A DNA stretch of 10,353 nt from CAYMRL01 sp964473205 (GTDB taxonomy: Bacteria; Deinococcota; Deinococci; Deinococcales; Trueperaceae), in the NCBI GenBank assembly GCA_964473205.1, contig CAYYOK010000117.1:1-10353 (forward strand). The letters run 5' to 3'. Under the pieces are notes generated by a model. That model saw nothing but the letters and a program-made list of their open reading frames with translations, was not told where the DNA came from and did no database searches. This document shows positions 1-5,400 of this stretch, piece by piece (the stretch's first letter is position 1; each line of letters begins with the position of its first letter). Both the position numbers and the translations under genes were made by a program.

Positions 1-1
1 G

Positions 2-256
2 AGTTCTTCGTCGACGGGTTCGTCCTCGACGACATCGGCGGCGACATCTGCCGTCGCCTCGGCACTGAGCGGGGCTGGTACGTCCGGGACCACCGCCGCA
101 ACGGCTTCGAGCGGCGGGCGGACTGGGGGCTTCCGGTCTTCTGGCACCTCGCGGTTTAGCGGCGGCGGGTCGTCGGGTGGATCGAGCAGCGCGGCGAGTT
201 CCGGTGCGGCTTCGGCTGCCGCGGCGGCGGGAGGCGGAGGTGGGTCTTCGGCGGCC
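2..256 (+). repeat. Ser/Thr/Gly/Ala-rich low-complexity segment in the adaptor frame
   Basis: In the adaptor's frame, about 78 of 85 codons are Ser, Thr, Gly or Ala; the rest are a few Arg, Phe, Val and Leu. No stop occurs. The segment runs straight into the Gly-rich MEGMSGGVSDF leading to the lipoyl arm, where related adaptors (from memory) also carry Gly-rich inserts, so I read it as a flexible insert within that protein. Because its second codon positions are nearly all C or G, two other frames also look coding-like: frame 1 up to a TAG at 157-159, and the minus strand from an ATG at 258 to the window edge (Pro/Ala/Glu-rich). Which frame is used in this stretch is therefore less certain than for 257 onward. 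Confidence 0.6.
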
Positions 257-1105
257 ATGGAAGGAATGAGCGGCGGGGTGAGCGACTTCATGCAGGTACT
301 GCAGAAGGCGGTAGAGGGCGGAAAGATGGTCAAAAAAGGCGATATCGTCGCTGAATTTGACCGTCAATACCAGGAGACACGTTTGGACGATTTCCGTGCT
401 TCGGTGGAGCAGAGCCAGATGTCGCTGCGGATCACGGACTCCGAGTTGGAAGTGACGCGGAAGGCGCGGGCATTGAGCATCGAGCAGGCGAGGGCGGCGG
501 TGGAGAAGGCCAAGCTGGATATCAAAACGACGCCGGTGTTGAGCCAGATCCAGGCGGAGATGCTGAAGCTGCAACTGGAGGAGGCGGAGGCGCGGCTGCA
601 ACAGTTGCTGGGCGAAGTGAAGTTTCAGCAGATCAGTGAGCAGGCGCAACGGCGGAACACGGAGTTGAGCATGGCGTCCTCGCGCAAGGAGCTGGAGATG
701 GCGGAGCGCAACATTGGGCGGATGAGTCTGGCGGCGCCGATGGACGGAATGGTGGTGATGCAGCAGACGTTCCGGAGCGGTGAGATGGTGCAGATCAAGG
801 AAGGCGACCAATTGATGTCAGGGCAGATGTTCATGCAGATTGTGGACCCCACATCGATGATGGTTTCGGCCTCGGTGAATCAGACGGATGTTGAGCTGAT
901 TCGTGTGGGTGCGCAGGCGCGGCTGCATTTCGACGCGTATCCGGGGATGGAATTACCGGGAAGAGTGGTGTCCATTGGGGCGATGACGAAGACCGGCGGG
1001 CAACGGGCCGATTTTGTGAAGGAGATTCCGGTGTTCATCAAGGTGGAGGGGTTGGACCCGAGAGTGATTCCGGATTTGAGCGTGAGCGCGGATGTGGTGA
1101 TGTAG
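2..1105 (+). CDS. HlyD-family (RND/ABC efflux) periplasmic adaptor subunit, partial at both ends
   Basis: Membrane-fusion adaptor that would bridge an inner-membrane efflux pump to an outer-membrane channel. The frame is open from base 2, so the true start lies outside the window; the first Met is at 257. From that Met, residues 11-35 are the first arm of the biotinyl-lipoyl-like fold (VEGGKMVKKGDIVAEFD). Residues about 40-156 form a long Glu/Gln/Lys/Arg/Leu-rich coiled-coil hairpin. Residues 157-198 are the returning lipoyl arm (APMDGMVVM, then GDQLMSGQMFMQIVDP), and 201-282 the beta-barrel (VSASVNQTDVELIRVG, FDAYPGMELPGRVVSIGAM, DPRVIPDLSVSADVV). The N-terminal membrane segment is not in the window. 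Homologues I remember from Acidobacteria have the same VKKGD.VAEFDRQY and DPRVIPDLSVS motifs and continue well beyond this point, so the TAG at 1103 is not the natural end. That stop is supplied by antisense secY sequence. Family call is confident; substrate is unknown. Confidence 0.85.
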   Translation, partial: SSSSTGSSSTTSAATSAVASALSGAGTSGTTAATASSGGRTGGFRSSGTSRFSGGGSSGGSSSAASSGAASAAAAAGGGGGSSAAMEGMSGGVSDFMQVLQKAVEGGKMVKKGDIVAEFDRQYQETRLDDFRASVEQSQMSLRITDSELEVTRKARALSIEQARAAVEKAKLDIKTTPVLSQIQAEMLKLQLEEAEARLQQLLGEVKFQQISEQAQRRNTELSMASSRKELEMAERNIGRMSLAAPMDGMVVMQQTFRSGEMVQIKEGDQLMSGQMFMQIVDPTSMMVSASVNQTDVELIRVGAQARLHFDAYPGMELPGRVVSIGAMTKTGGQRADFVKEIPVFIKVEGLDPRVIPDLSVSADVVM

Positions 1106-1335
1106 GGGATGACCCCGAGCGCGGCGATGGAGAACACCTCGAAGTTGCCGCCCGAGATGAAGTTGAGCAGCGAGAAGATGTCGCCGCCCAGCACCCCGCT
1201 CGCCAGGGCGTCGATGTCGACGCCCGGCGTCGGGATGTGGACCATCAGGCGGTAGACCGCCAACAGGCCGATGGTGATGAGCAGCTTGTTCCGCAAGTCT
1301 GGGATGACCAGGGCGTTGCGAAAAGCTTGCAGCAT
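880..1335 (-). CDS. secY: SecY preprotein translocase subunit, N-terminal fragment (secY sequence only 1096..1335)
   Basis: SecY is the pore-forming membrane protein of the Sec translocon. Residues 1-80 are convincing SecY: MLQAFRNALVIPDLRNKLL, a first hydrophobic helix (about 18-33), the IPTPGVD motif at 34-40, then SGGNFEVFSIAALGVIPYIT at 61-80 ahead of the second membrane helix. Thermus SecY, as I recall it, has a nearly identical SGGNFE..FSI.ALG.MPYIT segment. From residue 81 (bases below 1096) the reading frame continues to a stop at 880, but those 71 codons are the antisense of the adaptor gene and have no SecY character. A full SecY has about 430 residues and ten helices, so this fragment cannot function. 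The ATG follows the rplO stop by 2 bases, with GAGGAG 8 bases upstream inside the end of rplO. Confidence 0.9.
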   Translation of the reverse strand: MLQAFRNALVIPDLRNKLLITIGLLAVYRLMVHIPTPGVDIDALASGVLGGDIFSLLNFISGGNFEVFSIAALGVIPYITTSALTLKSGITLGSNPSTLMNTGISFTKSARCPPVFVIAPMDTTLPGNSIPGYASKCSRACAPTRISSTSV

Positions 1336-1337
1336 GC

Positions 1338-1832
1338 TTAGTTCTCCTCGGCCGGGGCGGCGTCGGCGTCAGCGTCTTCGTCTGACGGCGCGACCAGCAG
1401 GTTCAGCGTGCCACCGGCGTCCGCCAGAGCCTTAGCGGCCCCGCGCGAGGCGTAGTGGACGCTGACGGTCAGGCCGCGCACGTCGAGTGCGCCGGCGGCC
1501 AGCAGCTTCACGGGGTGATCGGCGCGGCGGATGAGGCCGCGCTCAACGAGCGCGACCGCGTCGACGACATCGCCTTCGGCGAAGAGGTTCAGGCCCCTGA
1601 GGTTGACGATCTGCAGCGGGTCCTTGAGCCGCGTGAAACCGCGCTTGGGCAGGCGCATGATCAGCCGCGAGCGGCCGCCTTCCCAGCCGGCGCCGCCGCT
1701 GTAGCCGCTGCGGCTCTTCTGGCCCTTCTCACCACGGCCGGCGGTCTTGCCGCGACCGCTGCCGAGGCCGCGACCGACGCGCCTGCGTGTCTTCTTCGAG
1801 CCGGGAGCCGGCTTGAGTTCGTTGAGCTTCAC
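1338..1832 (-). CDS. rplO: 50S ribosomal protein L15
   Basis: Late-assembly protein of the large subunit. The N-terminal half is the long basic, Gly-rich extension that threads into 23S rRNA (RRRVGRGLGSGRGKTAGRG at 17-35, then EKGQKSRSG). It is followed by the diagnostic GGRSRLIMRLPKRGF at 52-66. The globular part runs to about residue 148. An acidic tail of roughly 15 residues (SDEDADADAAPAEEN) follows, longer than the usual L15 end. The start is GTG at 1832..1830, overlapping the rpmD stop by 4 bases (GTGA). The last codons, Glu-Glu-Asn, supply the GAGGAG that serves as ribosome binding site for secY. 164 residues against a usual 145-150; the excess is the acidic tail. Confidence 0.96.
   Translation of the reverse strand: MKLNELKPAPGSKKTRRRVGRGLGSGRGKTAGRGEKGQKSRSGYSGGAGWEGGRSRLIMRLPKRGFTRLKDPLQIVNLRGLNLFAEGDVVDAVALVERGLIRRADHPVKLLAAGALDVRGLTVSVHYASRGAAKALADAGGTLNLLVAPSDEDADADAAPAEEN
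1341..1352 (-). promoter_or_regulatory. secY ribosome binding site encoded by the rplO acidic tail
   Basis: GAGGAG, encoding the two Glu residues before the final Asn of L15, lies 8 bases before the secY ATG. The protein tail and the translation signal share the same bases. Confidence 0.75.
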
Positions 1833-2008
1833 TTCTCGTCCAGCCCTTCGATCTTGAGCAGGTAGGCGACCTTGGCCACCATCCCGCGCGTGCTTGGGTT
1901 ATCGACGATCTCGCGCGTATCGCCCTGCTTGCGCAGTCCGAGCGCGTTGACGGTCGCGCGCTGGTCCTTGGAGACGCCGATGAGGCTGCGCGCCAGGGTC
2001 AGCTTCAT
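1829..2008 (-). CDS. rpmD: 50S ribosomal protein L30
   Basis: Small large-subunit protein of 59 residues, the usual size for bacterial L30. My translation begins MKLTLARSLIGVSKDQ, continues with TVNALGLRKQGDTREIVDNP at 19-38 (family pattern: LGLRK......V.DNP), then RGMVAKVAYLLKIEGLDEK. The ATG at 2008 overlaps the rpsE stop by 4 bases (ATGA), and its TGA stop overlaps the GTG of rplO by 4 bases, so it sits in a chain of coupled genes. No strong ribosome binding site is visible (a GGGA in the end of rpsE), consistent with translation by re-initiation. L30 is absent from some bacterial lineages; its presence here between rpsE and rplO is the standard position. Confidence 0.95.
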   Translation of the reverse strand: MKLTLARSLIGVSKDQRATVNALGLRKQGDTREIVDNPSTRGMVAKVAYLLKIEGLDEK

Positions 2009-2478
2009 CGCGCCGCGTCCCGCTCGCGCTTGGCGTCCTCGAAGGTCTTGAGCTGCTTGAGGCCCTCGATGACCGCGTAGGCGACGTTGGTCTGGTTGCG
2101 GGAGCCGAGCTCCTTGGTCAGCAGGTTGCGGTAGCCGGCCAGCTCGACGATGGCGCGCGGAACGCTGCCGGCGATGACGCCGGTTCCGGCGCCCGCAGGC
2201 TTGAGCATCACGCGGCTGGTGCCGTGCTCGCCGAGGACCTCGTGCGGGACGGTACCTGGCTCGGCGATGGGCACGCGGATCAGGTTGCGCCTGGCGACGT
2301 ACTGGCCCTTCTGCACCGCGACGGGCACCTCGCGCGCCTTGCCGAGACCCACCCCGACACGGCCTTGACGGTCGCCGATGACGACCATCGCGCCGAAGCG
2401 GAAACGACGACCGCCCTTGTAGGTCTTGGCGGTGCGGCGGATGAAGATGACCTTGTCTTCGAAGTCGGTGTCAGCCAT
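2005..2478 (-). CDS. rpsE: 30S ribosomal protein S5
   Basis: Small-subunit protein near the decoding and mRNA-entry region, important for fidelity and helicase activity. Residues 6-28 carry the S5 signature (FEDKVIFIRRTAKTYKGGRRFRF). GVGLGKAREVP at 42-52 and the conserved PAGAGTGVIAG at 94-104 follow. The C-terminal S5 domain ends with ELGSRNQTNVAYAVIEGLKQL. Length is 157 residues, within the usual 155-170. The ATG shares one base with the rplR stop (TGATG), and GGAGG lies 12 bases upstream within rplR. No unusual substitutions are apparent; the residues where spectinomycin resistance arises (the basic loop around 21-26) look wild-type. Confidence 0.97.
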   Translation of the reverse strand: MADTDFEDKVIFIRRTAKTYKGGRRFRFGAMVVIGDRQGRVGVGLGKAREVPVAVQKGQYVARRNLIRVPIAEPGTVPHEVLGEHGTSRVMLKPAGAGTGVIAGSVPRAIVELAGYRNLLTKELGSRNQTNVAYAVIEGLKQLKTFEDAKRERDAAR

Positions 2479-2831
2479 CAGAACTCGAGGCCTCCTTCAC
2501 GGGCCCCTTCGGCGAGGGCCTTGACGCGACCGTGGAACTTGAACGAGCCACGGTCGAACACGACGCGCTTGACGCCGGCGGCTAGAGCGCGCTCGGCGAG
2601 AGCCTTGCCTACCGCGGCGGCCTGCTCTGACTTGTTGCCGCTGAGCCCGAGCGCCTTGCTGTTCGCCTCGGCGACGGTCTTGCCGGTGGTGTCGTCGATG
2701 ACCTGGGCGTAGATGTGCCTGGCGCTGCGGAAGACGCTCAGGCGCAGGCGGTCGGTCGCGACCGGGCGGCGCAGGCGGCTGCGGGTGCGGTTCTGGCGCC
2801 GCTCTTTGCGTAAGAGGATGTTGCTACTCAT
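2478..2831 (-). CDS. rplR: 50S ribosomal protein L18
   Basis: 5S rRNA-binding protein of the large-subunit central protuberance, working with L5. The first 35 residues are Arg-rich (RKERRQNRTRSRLRR at 8-22), followed by the core pattern RLSVFRSARHIYAQVIDD. The C-terminal signature VFDRGSFKFHGRVKALAEGA occupies 91-110 and is followed by REGGLEF. 117 residues is a normal length. A spacer of 19 bases after rplF carries AGGAG about 10 bases before the ATG, a clear independent ribosome binding site. This is one of the few places in the cluster where the genes do not overlap. Confidence 0.97.
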   Translation of the reverse strand: MSSNILLRKERRQNRTRSRLRRPVATDRLRLSVFRSARHIYAQVIDDTTGKTVAEANSKALGLSGNKSEQAAAVGKALAERALAAGVKRVVFDRGSFKFHGRVKALAEGAREGGLEF

Positions 2832-2850
2832 CTAAGTTCGCGCTCCTGCC

Positions 2851-3390
2851 TCAACGCGCCGCGGCCTTGCCAGGCTTGAGCCGGACGACCTCGCCGGCAT
2901 ACCTGACGCCCTTGCCGTGGTACGAGTCTGGCGGCCTGACGGCGCGGATGTTCGCCGCAACCTGGCCGACTAGCTGCTTGTCGATGCCGCTGACCGAGAT
3001 CTTCGTAGGCTCGGAAGACTGGATCGTGATGCCGGCCGGAGGCTCGATCACGACGGGGTGGGAGAAGCCGAGGCTGAGCTCGAGGTTCGAGCCCTTCATC
3101 TGGCAGCGGAAGCCCACGCCCTGGATCTCGAGGTTCTTGGTGAAGCCCTCGGAGACGCCGGTGATGGCGTTGGCCAAGAGGGCGCGCGCCAGCCCGTGCT
3201 GCGAGCGCTCGAAGCGGTTGTCGTTGCCGCGCTTGACGGTCAGGACGCCGCCTTCGACCTCGACCTCGAGCACCGGGGCGATGTCGACGCTGAGGGTGCC
3301 CTTGGGTCCCTTCACCTCGACGCGGCCTCCGGCGACCTTGGCCTCGACGGCCTTGGGCAGGGTGATGGGTGCTCTACCTACCCGCGACAT
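2851..3390 (-). CDS. rplF: 50S ribosomal protein L6
   Basis: Two-domain large-subunit protein near the sarcin-ricin loop and the elongation-factor binding site. It starts MSRVGRAPITLPKAVE, the standard L6 beginning. The second-domain motif GVGFRCQMKG is at about 91-100, and the C-terminal signature YHGKGVRYAGEVVRLKPGK at 157-175. An in-frame GTG lies two codons upstream (3396), but the ATG at 3390 matches the family start, shares one base with the rpsH stop (TGATG) and has GAGGTG 5 bases upstream, so I chose it (179 residues). The antisense and alternative frames here give long open stretches, but they lack any family signature. Confidence 0.96.
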   Translation of the reverse strand: MSRVGRAPITLPKAVEAKVAGGRVEVKGPKGTLSVDIAPVLEVEVEGGVLTVKRGNDNRFERSQHGLARALLANAITGVSEGFTKNLEIQGVGFRCQMKGSNLELSLGFSHPVVIEPPAGITIQSSEPTKISVSGIDKQLVGQVAANIRAVRPPDSYHGKGVRYAGEVVRLKPGKAAAR

Positions 3391-3785
3391 CACCACACCT
3401 CACAGATGACCTCGCCACCGAGGTTGTGGCGGCGCGCCTCGCGGTCGGCCATGAGGCCCTTGGAGGTGGAGATGACGGCCATACCGAGCCCGCCCCTGAC
3501 GATCGGCACGTGCTGCGCCTTGGCGTAGGCGCGCCGGCCCGGGGTGGAGACCCGCTGGAGCGAGTTGATGATGCTCTTGCGCTTGGGCCCGTACTTCAAG
3601 GCGATGCGCAGGAACGGCTTGCCTTCGACGTCGACGGCTTCGACGCCTCCTAGGTAACCCTCGCGCACGAGTATGTCGGCGAGAGAGCGCTTGAACTTGC
3701 TCGCCGGCACATCGACGCTGGCCTCGGCGATGGCCGAGGCGTTGCGGATGCGCGTGAGCATGTCTGCGATCGGATCCGTCTGCAT
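3390..3785 (-). CDS. rpsH: 30S ribosomal protein S8
   Basis: Primary 16S rRNA-binding protein that organises the central domain; in E. coli it also represses spc operon translation. It begins MQTDPIADMLTRIRNA, the family start. The RNA-binding C-terminal signature ISTSKG at 105-110 continues into LMADREARRHNLGGEVICEVW. 131 residues is standard. It is the only gene of the spc block preceded by a long untranslated stretch (3786..3937). The ribosome binding site AAGGAAGG sits at 3790..3797, 4 to 5 bases before the ATG, so this gene can be initiated independently of rpsN. Confidence 0.97.
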   Translation of the reverse strand: MQTDPIADMLTRIRNASAIAEASVDVPASKFKRSLADILVREGYLGGVEAVDVEGKPFLRIALKYGPKRKSIINSLQRVSTPGRRAYAKAQHVPIVRGGLGMAVISTSKGLMADREARRHNLGGEVICEVW

Positions 3786-3937
3786 TTGACCTTCCTTAGC
3801 TGGGGTCGGTATCCCCGCTTGTGCGTGGACCTTCTCCCCGCGATTGCTGCTTCTCTGTTTGCGCCTTCTGAACCGTCAGTCGTTGCCGGGTGCAGTTGCC
3901 TGCGGCAACTGCGTTGAACTTCCGCGCCAGCGGAAGT
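3786..3937 (-). other. 152-base untranslated gap between rpsN and rpsH
   Basis: This is the longest space in a cluster where other neighbours overlap or lie fewer than 20 bases apart. GC is about 60 percent by hand count. I see no small gene with a ribosome binding site in it. Its half next to rpsN contains two adjacent perfect hairpins (listed separately). The half next to rpsH contains a weaker imperfect inverted repeat around 3799..3818 (GGGG/CCCC core) and the rpsH ribosome binding site. No -10/-35 pair convincing enough to call a promoter was found. Confidence 0.8.
3892..3912. repeat. Perfect 9-bp inverted repeat (hairpin), rpsN-rpsH gap
   Basis: Arms GCAGTTGCC (3892-3900) and GGCAACTGC (3904-3912) are exact reverse complements around a 3-base loop (TGC). 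No T-run follows on either strand, so it does not look like an intrinsic terminator. It lies only 2 bases from the second hairpin, making a tandem pair. Confidence 0.85.
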
Positions 3938-3940
3938 TCA
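3915..3940. repeat. Perfect 11-bp inverted repeat (hairpin) overlapping the rpsN stop codon
   Basis: Arms TGAACTTCCGC (3915-3925) and GCGGAAGTTCA (3930-3940) pair exactly around a 4-base loop (GCCA). On the minus strand the 5' arm begins with the TGA stop codon of rpsN, so the transcript would fold directly at the end of that gene. No U-tract follows. Possible roles are an mRNA-stabilising or processing structure, or a copy of a dispersed palindromic repeat. Confidence 0.85.
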
Positions 3941-4123
3941 CCAGCTCGACTTGACGACTCCCGGCAGGTAGCCCTTGTGCGCCATCTCGCGCATGCAGAT
4001 GCGGCAGAGGCCGAAGTCGCGCAGGTAGGCGCGCGAACGGCCGCAGCGGCTGCAGCGGTTGTTGTGCCGGGCCGCGAACTTGGGCGTTCTGGCGGACTTG
4101 GCGATGTGAGCCTTGGTGGCCAC
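3938..4123 (-). CDS. rpsN: 30S ribosomal protein S14, zinc-binding (type Z)
   Basis: Small-subunit head protein. I translate 61 residues from a GTG at 4123: M(GTG)ATKAHIAKSARTPKF, then a four-cysteine zinc site with C24-x2-C27 (CSRC) and C40-x2-C43 (CRIC), and the family end YLPGVVKSSW. The short zinc-containing form is the type found in Thermus and Firmicutes, unlike the roughly 100-residue form of E. coli. GTG is preferred because GGGAGGG precedes it by a few bases in the 10-base spacer after rplE, and because residues upstream in this frame show no S14 similarity. The C-terminal KSSW is followed immediately by a hairpin that includes the stop codon. rpsZ is an alternative symbol. Confidence 0.96.
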   Translation of the reverse strand: MATKAHIAKSARTPKFAARHNNRCSRCGRSRAYLRDFGLCRICMREMAHKGYLPGVVKSSW

Positions 4124-4133
4124 TGATCCCTCC

Positions 4134-4688
4134 CTACTTCCTGAACGGCATGCCGAGGAGCTCGAGCAAGCTGCGCGCTTCCTCGTCGGTCTGTGCCGTG
4201 GTGACGATGGCGATGTCCATCCCCCTGGTCGCGTCGACCTGGTCGTAGCTGATCTCGGGGAACACCATCTGCTCCTTGATGCCCATGCTGTAGTTGCCGC
4301 GCCCGTCGAAGCTGTTCGTCGGGACGCCGCGGAAGTCGCGGACGCGCGGCAGCGCGATGTTGATGAGCCTGTCGAGGAACGACCACATGCGCTCACCGCG
4401 CAGCGTGACGCGCAACCCTACCGGCATGCCGGCGCGGACCTTGAAGTTCGAGACGGACTTCTTCGCGCGGGTCACCGAGGGGCGCTGCAGCGTGATCTGG
4501 GCGATCTCGCGCGACGCCTTGTCCAGGACCTTGGAGTCCTCCCTGGCTTCGCCCAGGCCCATGTTGACCACTACCTTGACGACCTTCGGCACCGCCATCG
4601 GGTTGGTGTAGCCGTGACGCTCGACCAGCTGCGGCTGGATGGACGCGTAGCGCTTCTTGATCGGTAGCTCTATCTTCTGCATCGTCAT
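4134..4688 (-). CDS. rplE: 50S ribosomal protein L5
   Basis: 5S rRNA-binding protein of the central protuberance that contacts the P-site tRNA and forms an intersubunit bridge with S13. Motifs in order: VVVNMGLGEAREDSK (about 39-53), RAKKSVSNFKVRAGMPVG (74-91), WSFLDRLINIALPRVRDFRG (102-121) and FDGRGNYSMGIKEQ (127-140). Three starts are possible: GTG at 4691, ATG at 4688 and ATG at 4682. I chose 4688 because its ATG shares one base with the rplX stop (TGATG), the spacing used repeatedly in this cluster; no strong ribosome binding site separates the candidates. 184 residues is normal for L5. It ends with TAG. Confidence 0.95.
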   Translation of the reverse strand: MTMQKIELPIKKRYASIQPQLVERHGYTNPMAVPKVVKVVVNMGLGEAREDSKVLDKASREIAQITLQRPSVTRAKKSVSNFKVRAGMPVGLRVTLRGERMWSFLDRLINIALPRVRDFRGVPTNSFDGRGNYSMGIKEQMVFPEISYDQVDATRGMDIAIVTTAQTDEEARSLLELLGMPFRK

Positions 4689-5017
4689 CACTCGTCGAGC
4701 TGCGTCCCGCTCTTGCGGGCCACTCGTACCTTCCGTCCGTCGGCGAGGACCTTGACGCCTATGCGCGTCGGGGCACCTGCCTGAGGGTCGATGAGCTGCA
4801 CGTTGCTGAGGTGCAGCGGGGCTTCCTGCTCGACGAAGCCGCCGCGGGGGTTCTCCTGCGTGGGCTTGCGGGCCTTCTTGATGATCTTGACGTTCTTGAC
4901 GAGCACCTGGCTCTTCTCGCGGTTGACCGAGATGACCTCGCCCTCCGCGCCCTTGTACTTGCCGGCGATGACCCTGACGGTATCGCCCTTGCGGATGTGG
5001 GACTTGGCCCTAGGCAT
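4688..5017 (-). CDS. rplX: 50S ribosomal protein L24
   Basis: Assembly-initiating large-subunit protein that binds the 5' end of 23S rRNA. It has an N-terminal KOW motif (KGDTVRVIAGKYKGAEGEV, about 10-28), then the basic VKNVKIIKKARKPTQENPRG and the EAPLHLSNVQLIDP segment. A GTG at 5020 directly precedes the ATG at 5017. The ribosome binding site GGAGGT lies only 3 bases before the GTG but 6 bases before the ATG, which decides for the ATG. That ATG also shares one base with the rplN stop. 109 residues is typical of the family. Confidence 0.96.
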   Translation of the reverse strand: MPRAKSHIRKGDTVRVIAGKYKGAEGEVISVNREKSQVLVKNVKIIKKARKPTQENPRGGFVEQEAPLHLSNVQLIDPQAGAPTRIGVKVLADGRKVRVARKSGTQLDE

Positions 5018-5385
5018 CACAGCACCTCCGGCGCCAACGACACGATGCGCATGAAGCGCTTCTCGCGCAGCTCGCGCGCCACGGGTCCGAAGACGCGCGT
5101 GCCGCGCGGCTCGTTCTGGGCGTTGAGGATCACGGCGGCGTTGCTGTCGAAGCGGATCGAGGAGCCGTCCTTGCGGTTGACTTCCTTCTTGGTCCGCACG
5201 ATCACGGCCTTGACCACGTCGCCCTTCTTGATCTGCGAGTGGGGGATCGCGTCCTTCACGGCCGCAACGATCACGTCACCCACCGAACCGACGAACTGCT
5301 GGCCCGTGCCGAGCACGCGGATGCACTGGATCTGCCGCGCGCCGGAGTTGTCGGCCACATCGAGGTAGGTCTCCTGCTGGATCAT
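5017..5385 (-). CDS. rplN: 50S ribosomal protein L14
   Basis: Large-subunit interface protein, next to the factor-binding site and partner of RsfS-type silencing factors. It is exactly 122 residues, the canonical length. It starts MIQQETYLDVADNSGARQIQ, includes KKGDVVKAVIVRTKKEV and ends with GTRVFGPVARELREK followed by FMRIVSLAPEVL. A 15-base spacer after rpsQ carries AGGAGA about 5 bases before the ATG. In E. coli this gene opens the spc operon, separated from rpsQ by a promoter region; here the spacer is too short for one, so the S10 and spc blocks appear to be transcribed as a single unit. Confidence 0.98.
   Translation of the reverse strand: MIQQETYLDVADNSGARQIQCIRVLGTGQQFVGSVGDVIVAAVKDAIPHSQIKKGDVVKAVIVRTKKEVNRKDGSSIRFDSNAAVILNAQNEPRGTRVFGPVARELREKRFMRIVSLAPEVL
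5021..5031 (-). promoter_or_regulatory. Ribosome binding site that decides the rplX start
   Basis: GGAGGT within the last codons of rplN lies 6 bases from the ATG at 5017 and only 3 bases from the GTG at 5020, favouring the ATG. Confidence 0.75.
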
Positions 5386-5400
5386 GGCTTCTCCTGCGAC

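Noticed and set aside
1..159. Plus frame 1 open stretch ending at TAG 157-159 that looks like a gene C-terminus
   Set aside because: Its high GC at third positions follows automatically from the S/T/G/A codons of the adaptor frame, and it has very few Ala/Ser/Thr/Pro, unlike a typical high-GC protein. Not fully excluded.
1..258. Minus-strand open frame from ATG 258 to the left edge, Ala/Pro/Glu-rich
   Set aside because: It has no ribosome binding site, starts inside the adaptor gene, and mirrors a low-complexity stretch. It would need upstream or downstream sequence to support it.
880..1095. Functional SecY variant with a novel C-terminus
   Set aside because: The 71 codons after residue 80 are exactly the antisense of the adaptor gene and lack membrane segments.
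3892..3940. Intrinsic transcription terminator between rpsN and rpsH
   Set aside because: The stems are perfect, but no T-run follows on either strand, and termination here would cut off essential genes.
3796..4386. 196-codon minus-strand open frame crossing rplE, rpsN and the gap
   Set aside because: It overlaps two certain genes in another frame, is Arg/Pro/Gln/Ala-rich low-quality sequence and has no convincing start.
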